Source: an uncultured Lysobacteraceae bacterium
GTDB taxonomy: Bacteria; Pseudomonadota; Gammaproteobacteria; Xanthomonadales; Rhodanobacteraceae
DNA length: 11,341 nucleotides
NCBI GenBank assembly: GCA_946482585.1
Contig: CAMLSI010000133.1
Span: forward strand, 1-11,341
Direction of reading: 5' to 3'
Of the stretch, positions 1-5,551 are shown piece by piece (the first letter of the stretch is position 1; every line of letters starts with the position of its first letter). Under the pieces are notes generated by a model. It saw nothing but the letters and a program-made list of their open reading frames with translations. It searched no databases and was not told where the DNA came from. Both the position numbers and the translations under genes were made by a program.

Positions 1-228
1 GCCGGCCTCGGCCGCTTCACCGAAAAGGGTTCGGCGCTGCTGATCATGGGCATCGCCGGCGGCGCCCTGCTGCCGCGCTTCTTCGCGATCTACAAGGACG
101 TCTACGACTTCCAGCTCGTGTTCCTGCTGATCGCCGCGCCGTGCTATTTGTATATTCTGTTCTACTCGCTGAAGGGTTACGCGGTCGGCCGCGGCACGGC
201 GCCGGCGCTCGCCGCCGCACGCAGCTGA
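1..228 (+). CDS. MFS sugar transporter, FucP/GluP type (3' end only)
   Basis: This is the C-terminal 75 residues of a membrane transporter whose 5' part lies outside the window. The reading frame is open from base 1 and ends at TGA 226-228. The visible part starts with a glycine-rich stretch (GLGRFTEKGSALLIMGIAGG), typical of the C-terminal half of the FucP/glucose-galactose branch of the major facilitator superfamily. A long hydrophobic helix follows (FQLVFLLIAAPCYLYILFYS), then a short polar tail. Family members import glucose, galactose, fucose or related sugars with protons across the inner membrane. The substrate cannot be read from this fragment. It lies 194 bases before a LacI-family regulator on the same strand, a common pairing in sugar-use loci. 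Transport of a hexose is inference from family and context. Confidence 0.8.
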   Translation, partial: AGLGRFTEKGSALLIMGIAGGALLPRFFAIYKDVYDFQLVFLLIAAPCYLYILFYSLKGYAVGRGTAPALAAARS

Positions 229-245
229 GACGAACGTGCCGCGAC

Positions 246-277
246 GCAGCGGGCCGGTCCTGCCGCCGGCCCGTTGC
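246..277 (+). terminator. Stem-loop after the transporter gene, likely terminator
   Basis: The stem is 12 bp, 246-257 pairing with 266-277, with one G-U pair and an 8-base loop. It begins 18 bases after the transporter stop codon. No T-run follows, so it is not a textbook intrinsic terminator. It could also act as an RNA-stabilising 3' hairpin. Its right arm overlaps a perfect 12-base palindrome, CCGTTGCAACGG (271-282), which could instead be a protein-binding site. Confidence 0.45.
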
Positions 278-422
278 AACGGTCGCGGCCTGGAGCGCCC
301 GGGCCACCGCGGCGGGCGCTCCTCCTCGCTTCCTGTGCCGTTTCTCGTCACAATCGGACCGGTGCGCGCCTTGAACCGGCCGCCTGGAATGAGACCCACG
401 CCGTACCCTGCAAGGCCCGCCG

Positions 423-1469
423 ATGCGCAGTCCGACGATCAAAGACGTCGCCGAACGTTCCCAGGTTTCCCTCAAAACCGTATCTCGCGTCATCAATAAC
501 GAAGCGACCGTCCGCGAAGGCACGCGCAACAAGGTGCTGCGCGTCATCGCCGAGCTCGGCTATCAGCCCGACCTGTCGGCGCGCAGCCTGCGCAGTGCCC
601 GCTCCTACGCGCTCGGACTCGTCTACGACAACCCGAACCCGTACTACGTCATCGCCGTCCAGAGCGGCGTGCTCTCGGTCTGCCGCGAATCCGGCTACGG
701 CCTGCAGATTCATCCCTGCGATTCGAGCTCGCCGAACCTCGCCGACGAACTGGTCCATCTCGCGCGCCACGCGCGGCTCGCCGGCCTCGTGCTCGCACCG
801 CCGATGTCGGAACGGCTCGAGCTGATCCGGCACCTGAAATCGCACAAGATCCACGTGGTGCGCATCATCTCGGCCGCCGCCGATCCGGAAGACGGCTATC
901 CCTGCGTCTACGTCGACGACCGCGACGCCGCCTACGACATCACCAAGCATCTGATCCAGCTCGGCCACCAGCGCATCGGGTTTCTCTGGGGCGGCGAAGC
1001 GCACCGCTCGAGTCCCGAGCGCTATCGCGGCTACGAAAGCGCGCTCAAGGATTACGGCATTCCGCTCGACAAGAAGCTGATCCTGCACGGCGACTACAGC
1101 TTCGACGACGGTTTCCGCGGCGCGCGCAAGCTGCTCGCGCTCAAGGACAGGCCGACCGCGATTTTCGGCTCGAACGACGAGATCGCTGCGGGCGTACTCG
1201 CCGCGGCGAAATCCTCGGGCCTCGAAGTACCCTACGATCTCTCCATCGCCGGCTTCGAGGACAGCCCGTTCTCCAAGCAATCCTGGCCCGCGCTGACGAC
1301 GGCCAAGCAGCAGACCGAGGAAATCGCGCGCCATGCGACGCAGCTGCTCATCTCCGAACTCGACCGCGAGGAAAACGACGTCGAGAAGCTCCTCGTCGTC
1401 GGCAACAAGGGATTCAGCCCGCAGCTCGTGATTCGCGGCTCGACCGGTCCGGCGCGCAGCGGCAATTGA
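423..1469 (+). CDS. LacI-family transcriptional regulator
   Basis: A 348-residue DNA-binding regulator of usual LacI-family length. Residues 5-26 are the helix-turn-helix (TIKDVAERSQVSLKTVSRVI), followed by the hinge region with the typical YQPDLSARSLRS (47-58). Residues from about 62 onward form the two-lobed periplasmic-binding-protein-like sensor domain. This includes the family motifs HQRIGFLWG, AIFGSNDEIAAGV and SIAGFEDSPF, and a C-terminal LTTAKQQTEEIARHA helix. The start has an AAGG ribosome-binding site 7 bases upstream. Family members bind operators as dimers or tetramers and release or bind DNA when a sugar or sugar phosphate is present. The upstream sugar transporter and the edd-eda genes in the same window suggest a carbohydrate regulon. 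The effector is unknown. The gene converges with the dehydrogenase gene, with only 18 bases between them. Confidence 0.95.
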   Translation: MRSPTIKDVAERSQVSLKTVSRVINNEATVREGTRNKVLRVIAELGYQPDLSARSLRSARSYALGLVYDNPNPYYVIAVQSGVLSVCRESGYGLQIHPCDSSSPNLADELVHLARHARLAGLVLAPPMSERLELIRHLKSHKIHVVRIISAAADPEDGYPCVYVDDRDAAYDITKHLIQLGHQRIGFLWGGEAHRSSPERYRGYESALKDYGIPLDKKLILHGDYSFDDGFRGARKLLALKDRPTAIFGSNDEIAAGVLAAAKSSGLEVPYDLSIAGFEDSPFSKQSWPALTTAKQQTEEIARHATQLLISELDREENDVEKLLVVGNKGFSPQLVIRGSTGPARSGN

Positions 1470-1487
1470 CGGCGCGGCACGCGCCGT
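1469..1487. terminator. Compact hairpin between convergent genes, likely bidirectional terminator
   Basis: A perfect 8-bp inverted repeat (ACGGCGCG / CGCGCCGT) with a 3-base loop fills the gap between the LacI gene and the dehydrogenase gene. It begins with the last base of the LacI stop codon and ends one base before the dehydrogenase stop codon. Its symmetry lets it fold in either transcript. There is no T-run on either side, so termination may depend on the hairpin and on collision of the two transcripts. Confidence 0.5.
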
Positions 1488-2384
1488 TCAGATCTCGAAC
1501 GCCTCGGGCTGCCGGCCGTCGATGTCGGTGAAGCCGTATTCGCGCGCGAGATCGGCGACGCGCAGCGTCCTGCCGCTCTTGGAGAGGATCGCGGGATCCG
1601 CGGCGAGCGCGACGACGGCACGCCCCAGATAGTGCGGCGACTCGGTCCGCGCGAGCGCGGGACGCTCGCGCCAGTTGCTTTCGTCCGCGTGATGTCCGGC
1701 CAGCACGAGCTCCGTGCGCATCCAGCCCGGCGAGACCGCGACCGAAGCCACCGCGTGTTCGCGCAGTTCCTGCGCGATGCCGAACGCGAGCCGGCCGATC
1801 GCGGCCTTGGCGAGGTCGTACACCAGATTGCCGTGCAGATAGCGGTCGCGATCCCAGAACGTCGTGCCAGCGATGAGCGCGTTGCGGTTGCGCAGCAGCA
1901 ACGGCACCGCGAGCCGGCTCGCGAGCCAGTGGTTGCGCACGCCGCGATCGAACATGGCCTCCCACTGCGCGAGCGGGTGCTGCCAGAACGGCGCGTCGAA
2001 CACACCGTCGAACACTTCGTGCCCGCCCCAGGCGTTGTTGACGAGCAGATCGAGACGGCCCTGCTCGCGATCCACGCGCTCGAACAGCGCGGCGACATCG
2101 TCCTCGCGCGTGTGATCGCAACGCACGGCGACGGCGCTGCCGCCCGCCGCAATGATCTCTTCTGCGGTCTCGTCGATGCTGCCCGGCATCGCGCTCATGC
2201 CGGACAGCGCCAGGATCTGCGCATAGCCGCCGGGCGGCTCGGCGCGGGTGCTGCGTCCCGTCACATAGACCGTCGCACCGGCCGCGCCGAGCTCGAGCGC
2301 GATCGCGCGCCCGGCGCCGCGGCTCGCACCGGTCACCACGGCGACCTTGCCGCGCAGCGCCGCTTCGTTGTTGTCGTTCGTCAT
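1488..2384 (-). CDS. Short-chain dehydrogenase/reductase (DHRS1-like)
   Basis: A 298-residue Rossmann-fold oxidoreductase. The nucleotide-binding glycine motif TGASRGAG is at 18-25, a TGRST stretch after strand 2 is compatible with NADP(H), and NNAWG is at 116-120. The active-site pair is Y189 and K193 in YDLAK. From memory of DHRS1-like bacterial relatives, the segment before the catalytic tyrosine usually reads ISFW. Here it is TTFW, so the catalytic serine seems replaced by T175. The long insert at about 45-78 (PPGG... to MPGSIDETAEEI) is shared by that subfamily. Substrate unknown. GAGG lies 6 bases before the ATG. The gene is downstream of an AraC-family regulator on the same strand, about 130 bases apart, with a probable terminator between them, so it likely has its own promoter. 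Confidence 0.92.
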   Translation of the reverse strand: MTNDNNEAALRGKVAVVTGASRGAGRAIALELGAAGATVYVTGRSTRAEPPGGYAQILALSGMSAMPGSIDETAEEIIAAGGSAVAVRCDHTREDDVAALFERVDREQGRLDLLVNNAWGGHEVFDGVFDAPFWQHPLAQWEAMFDRGVRNHWLASRLAVPLLLRNRNALIAGTTFWDRDRYLHGNLVYDLAKAAIGRLAFGIAQELREHAVASVAVSPGWMRTELVLAGHHADESNWRERPALARTESPHYLGRAVVALAADPAILSKSGRTLRVADLAREYGFTDIDGRQPEAFEI

Positions 2385-2479
2385 CGTCGCCCTCGTCGGT
2401 TCGTGTCGGTCGCGGGAACCCGCGGGCGCAGACTCCCACCGACGCGCCGCACCGTATTGGAAAAACCCGAAACGCCGCG

Positions 2480-2503
2480 GCCTGCCCGCCTCTGCGGGCG
2501 GGC
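2480..2503 (-). terminator. Likely terminator of the AraC-family gene
   Basis: Inverted repeat 2480-2489 / 2494-2503 with a 4-base loop, starting 14 bases after the AraC-family stop codon. On the minus strand it gives six GC pairs next to the loop, one A-C mismatch and three more pairs. Further downstream on that strand are TTT (2470-2472 region) and TTTTT (2461-2465), separated from the stem by several bases. The late T-run makes it a weak-to-moderate intrinsic terminator. Confidence 0.5.
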
Positions 2504-2517
2504 GGCAATCCGGCGCG

Positions 2518-3366
2518 TCAGACGCGGCGCGTACGACCGAGATAGTCGCCGGGCGTGACGCCGCAGAGTTCGCGGAACTCCTTCACGAGATGCGCCTGAT
2601 CGTAGAACCCGCAGTCGAGCGCGAGCTGCGCCCAGGCCGGCGCCGGATCGTTGCGCAGTCGGCGCAGGCAACCGTGCAGGCGTACGAGCCGCCGCAGTCG
2701 CCGCGGCGTCAGCCCGACTTCGGCATGAAACAACTGCTGCAGCCGGCGCTCGCCGATGCCGAGCGCCGCCGCCATGTCGCCGACGCGCTGCGACGCCGAC
2801 AGGGCTACGCAACGCAACGCCGCCTGCGTGCCGGGTATCGGCGTGTCGCCGTGACGCGCCAGGCGCCGCTCGAGGAAATCCTGCACGAGGGCCGCGCGGC
2901 GCGCGTCGTCGCCGGATTCCTGCAGCCGCGCGAACAATTCGTCGCCCGCGCGCGCCCACAACGTATCGAGCGGCACGGCCGTTCCGGCGATCTCGGCAGC
3001 CGGAGCACCGAGCACGGCGGCGACGCTGCCGGCGCGCAAGGTCACTGCGATGCCGTGAACCTCGCCGCCGAGTCCGACCAGCGTCGCGCGCGAAGCCGCG
3101 CCGATCGCTTCGGCCGTCGCGCTGCGCACCCCGGCCACGACCGGCGCATCGCCGAGATTGAACGCCAGCCGGACCGCGCCATCCGGCACGACGCGCTCGA
3201 TGACATCGCCGCCGCGCGCGAATGACTCGCGGTAGGCCAGAATGCCGGCGACGTGCGGCCGCAATATCGGGCGCGGCGCGAACGCACGCAGGCTCGCCGC
3301 CGGCGCGGTCGTCTCCGGACCGCCGGCCTCGTCCCCGTCGAGATGGACGAACAGGCGTTCGCTCAT
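2518..3366 (-). CDS. AraC-family transcriptional regulator
   Basis: A 282-residue regulator. The C-terminal third carries the two helix-turn-helix motifs of the AraC/XylS family: first at about 196-217 (GDMAAALGIGERRLQQLF) and second at about 246-267 (QLALDCGFYDQAHLVKEF), closed by the family signature CGVTPGDYL (268-276). The N-terminal part, with IERVVPDGAVRLAFNLGD at 56-73, resembles the sensor domain often labelled DUF6597 and not the arabinose-binding cupin. The ligand is unknown. The short-chain dehydrogenase gene follows on the same strand and is a natural candidate target, but this is inference. There is no Shine-Dalgarno sequence before the ATG. Instead a TATGAT box sits 6 bases upstream, suggesting a leaderless message. 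Confidence 0.93.
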   Translation of the reverse strand: MSERLFVHLDGDEAGGPETTAPAASLRAFAPRPILRPHVAGILAYRESFARGGDVIERVVPDGAVRLAFNLGDAPVVAGVRSATAEAIGAASRATLVGLGGEVHGIAVTLRAGSVAAVLGAPAAEIAGTAVPLDTLWARAGDELFARLQESGDDARRAALVQDFLERRLARHGDTPIPGTQAALRCVALSASQRVGDMAAALGIGERRLQQLFHAEVGLTPRRLRRLVRLHGCLRRLRNDPAPAWAQLALDCGFYDQAHLVKEFRELCGVTPGDYLGRTRRV

Positions 3367-3378
3367 GGCGTGATCATA
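3366..3378 (-). promoter_or_regulatory. Candidate -10 box for leaderless AraC-family transcript
   Basis: On the minus strand TATGAT (3378-3373), five of six matches to the sigma-70 -10 consensus, is followed by exactly six bases and then the ATG at 3366. Transcription would start at or next to the A of the start codon. The -35 region is weak (TTTCGA or GATTTC at 15-17 bases). The absence of a ribosome-binding site supports the leaderless reading. Confidence 0.35.
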
Positions 3379-3408
3379 CGCACGCGCGGATCATCGAAAT
3401 CCCACGTC

Positions 3409-3496
3409 GCGATCCGTGGCAGCAAGCGCCCGCACGCGAGCCCGGTCGATGCACAGGGCACGAGGCCAGCTCCAACCTCCGGCAGCGATCCGTGGC
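3409..3496. repeat. 12-bp direct repeat upstream of the AraC-family gene
   Basis: GCGATCCGTGGC occurs at 3409-3420 and again at 3485-3496, in the same orientation and 76 bases apart (start to start). Both copies lie in the 201-base gap between the AraC-family gene and the DUF7010 gene, upstream of the former. AraC-type proteins often bind direct repeats, so these could be operator half-sites for autoregulation. The spacing is long, and looping would be needed. It could also be chance in GC-rich DNA. Confidence 0.35.
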
Positions 3497-3567
3497 TGAA
3501 TGGCCCATCGCAAAGCACTCCGTGTATCGCGCCCGCGAGACCGGTCGAACGAAAACGGACCCGCGCT

Positions 3568-4149
3568 CTACACCGGGCCGGGAGACGTCGGCCTGAACGA
3601 ACTGCCGGAGCGCACCCGGCGACGATGCTCCACGAGGAAGATGACGGCGAAGACTGCCTCGAGCGCTGCGCCGGCAGCGGCGGCGACAGGGGCAGGCGCT
3701 GCCAGGTACCCCAGCGCGAAGCCCGCGGCGGCAAGGGCCAGACCCAGCACCCAGTACAGGCGCATGCCGTACAGCGTGGCGAACACCAGGTAGCGGCCGC
3801 CGATGATCAGGAGCATGGCCGGAAAGAACCAGCCCGGGTTCTGCAAGCTCAGCGCATAGGCCAGCGGCAGGCTGAAGATGAGCCAGAACGTGCTGGCCCC
3901 GGCCAGTTCGCCCAGCGGATTGCCGCTGGTGTGCGCTCCGCGCGCGCGCAGCAGCTTGCAGACGAGTAGGCCGACCGGGTGAATCAGCATGCCGCCGATG
4001 AGCAGTGCCCAGATCGACTTCTGGACGGAACCGGACATTGCAACACCTGCCGCCACCGACCACGCGAGCGCCGAAGCCAGGATGCCGGCGCCGCCGCTGC
4101 AATACCCCTGTCGCATATCCGCTTGTGCTTCCGAAATCGACATGTCCAT
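3568..4149 (-). CDS. Six-helix membrane protein, DUF7010-like
   Basis: A 193-residue integral membrane protein of unknown function. It begins with a short amphipathic stretch (ISEAQADMRQGY). About six hydrophobic segments follow, at roughly 17-39, 45-66, 84-103, 107-126, 131-153 and 155-174, with a basic tail. The conserved-looking core GWFFPAMLLIIGGRYLVFATLYG (residues 106-128) and STFWLIFSLPLAYALS match my memory of the DUF7010 family. That family label was not checked by a search. The reading frame stays open upstream to 4302. I chose the ATG at 4149 because AAGGAG lies 10 bases before it and family members start with a similar short N-terminus. An ATG two codons later is also possible. 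It stands alone: 254 bases separate it from the secreted-protein gene upstream. Confidence 0.8.
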   Translation of the reverse strand: MDMSISEAQADMRQGYCSGGAGILASALAWSVAAGVAMSGSVQKSIWALLIGGMLIHPVGLLVCKLLRARGAHTSGNPLGELAGASTFWLIFSLPLAYALSLQNPGWFFPAMLLIIGGRYLVFATLYGMRLYWVLGLALAAAGFALGYLAAPAPVAAAAGAALEAVFAVIFLVEHRRRVRSGSSFRPTSPGPV

Positions 4150-4403
4150 GCTTCCAGATCTCCTTGTCGTTGTTGTGCGCTCTATCCAGTGACGCGTGAA
4201 TCGGGTCGAATCCCGCGCAGCGGCGTCGGCCCGAAAGAACGGCCGGGGCCAAGGATCGCGATCCGAAGCGCGCAGGGCAAGGCCGCATCCGCACGCTGGC
4301 AAACCGTGCGGAAGCGGCCATGGACACGCCGTCGTCGGAGCGGACGGCTGCCGGCGCGGCGGACCATGGCGAGGGCGTCCACAGGGCAGCCGCCGCGCGA
4401 GTA
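4150..4403. other. Intergenic region upstream of the DUF7010-like gene
   Basis: No credible gene on either strand. It must hold the DUF7010 promoter and the end of the secreted-protein transcript. Two overlapping, mutually exclusive inverted repeats sit at 4345-4392 (8-bp CGGCTGCC/GGCAGCCG) and 4354-4398 (9-bp GCGCGGCGG/CCGCCGCGC). Their loops are long, about 27-32 bases, so they are weak terminator candidates. A perfect palindrome GGATCGCGATCC is at 4253-4264. Near the gene, the minus strand reads TCGACC, 17 bases, then GATAGA, a poor sigma-70 match. Confidence 0.4.
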
Positions 4404-5453
4404 TCAGTTGATCGAGAACTCGCGCTGATCGAGGAATCGATCATTGGCATAGACCTCGACGCGGTACAGGCCGGGCGCCCAGTCGCGCTCCGCATACAGC
4501 CATACCTTTGGATTCCCGCGTGTGTTTTCCATGCCGTTTTCCTGCAGCATGACCTCGTTGCTGCCATTGACGCGATACCACTTCGCACGGAAGCGCGCCT
4601 GCGGATTGGCAGTGAGCTGCATGACCAGATAGACGCGCTGGTCGCCGCTATCGAACAGACTCTGGCGCGAACCGGGCTTGCCGTAGGCGTCATTGAACAA
4701 CGCCATGTCGTCGACTTCCGGCATCGACGTGCTCAGGTACTGATCGCTGCTGCCGGAAGACCCCGACGAGGCCGGCGTCGTGCGCTGGGCCGGCAACTCG
4801 CGCGGCGTGCGCGACGCTACGGCAGCCGCACCGGACAGGTTGCCGAGTTCGAAATTGTCGAAGGCCGCATTGGTCGCGGCAATGACCGGCGACACGGACA
4901 GCAATCCGGCACCGGTGTTGTCCGACAGAGCCGTGTCGCTGACGCTCGCGAGTTCGCGCCCGTTCACGCTGAGACTCAGTGCGGAACCGTGACAGGTTGC
5001 ACCGAGGCGCACGCCTTCGGCGGGATCCATGCTGATACGACCCTGCGTCAGCGTGGTCGGATCGCCGTTCACGACACGCACGATTTCATAGCCGCGCGAG
5101 GCGACCAGATTGAATGCGAAAAAGTTGAGTCCGCGTCCGACGCGGCAGGCAATGCCGGCCCGCGAATCGGGATTGGACGCCGCCAGACGCACGTCGGCCT
5201 CGATGCGCTGATCGCCGGAGTCGCTGCGTGCCGGTGCGACGGCCAGCGCGTAGTGGCGATCCCGCAGCGGATTGATGAGGTACTCGCCACCGACTACGGT
5301 GTAGATCGCATCCAGATCGCCGTTGGCATCCGAGTCGGGCCAGCCACCGACGCTGTCGAATGCATCGGAATAGACGCTGCTCTGGGCGCCGGCGAGCGGC
5401 GCCACCAGCAGGGACAGGGCGAGGAAGGAAGCTGAAGCAAGGCGCTTGGTCAT
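4404..5453 (-). CDS. Secreted two-domain beta-rich protein of unknown function
   Basis: A 349-residue exported protein. Residues 1-23 form a Sec signal peptide: TKR charge, hydrophobic core, and cleavage predicted after AGA (21-23). Residues about 27-205 look like a concanavalin A/LamG-like jelly roll of the DUF1080 kind. They show a repeating pattern of strands (IEADVRL, GIACRV, FFAFNL, YEIVRVVNG, LSLSVNGRELASV) ending in AAFDNFELGNLS, the usual last strand. A low-complexity Ser/Thr/Pro linker at about 206-237 leads to a C-terminal beta domain (about 240-349) containing FRAKWYRVNG and PGLYRVEVYANDRFL. I do not recognise this second domain with certainty. It follows the kinase gene by 98 bases on the same strand and may share its transcript or pathway. 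It probably acts in the periplasm or outside the cell, perhaps binding a glycan. No catalytic residues are evident. Confidence 0.8.
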   Translation of the reverse strand: MTKRLASASFLALSLLVAPLAGAQSSVYSDAFDSVGGWPDSDANGDLDAIYTVVGGEYLINPLRDRHYALAVAPARSDSGDQRIEADVRLAASNPDSRAGIACRVGRGLNFFAFNLVASRGYEIVRVVNGDPTTLTQGRISMDPAEGVRLGATCHGSALSLSVNGRELASVSDTALSDNTGAGLLSVSPVIAATNAAFDNFELGNLSGAAAVASRTPRELPAQRTTPASSGSSGSSDQYLSTSMPEVDDMALFNDAYGKPGSRQSLFDSGDQRVYLVMQLTANPQARFRAKWYRVNGSNEVMLQENGMENTRGNPKVWLYAERDWAPGLYRVEVYANDRFLDQREFSIN

Positions 5454-5551
5454 CGGGAGTTCTCGGCAAGGAAGTGTGGGATGTCGTCACCCGACCTTGC
5501 ATGCGTGAACTGGCGGCAGTTTCTCCGCCTCGACGAAAAAACCGGCGATCC

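Noticed and set aside
348..1334. Long open frame (328 codons) on the minus strand opposite the LacI gene
   Set aside because: It is the antisense shadow of a clear LacI-family protein. Its composition is Arg/Val/Ala-rich without domains, as expected in GC-rich DNA.
1414..2508. Overlapping open frames on both strands across the dehydrogenase gene
   Set aside because: They are arginine-rich frames without motifs. The dehydrogenase frame carries all family motifs and a ribosome-binding site.
4177..4215. tRNA-like words: a T-arm-like CGGGTCGAATCCCG and a D-arm-like CTGGATAGAGCGC
   Set aside because: The two words are on opposite strands, the T-loop is one base short, and no cloverleaf or acceptor stem can be drawn.
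3374..4693. 439-codon minus-strand frame spanning the DUF7010 gene and part of the secreted-protein gene
   Set aside because: It overlaps two better-supported genes in other frames and shows no protein-like patterning.
4320..5435. 371-codon plus-strand frame opposite the secreted-protein gene
   Set aside because: The opposite strand has a signal peptide and beta-domain pattern in frame. This frame is a shadow.
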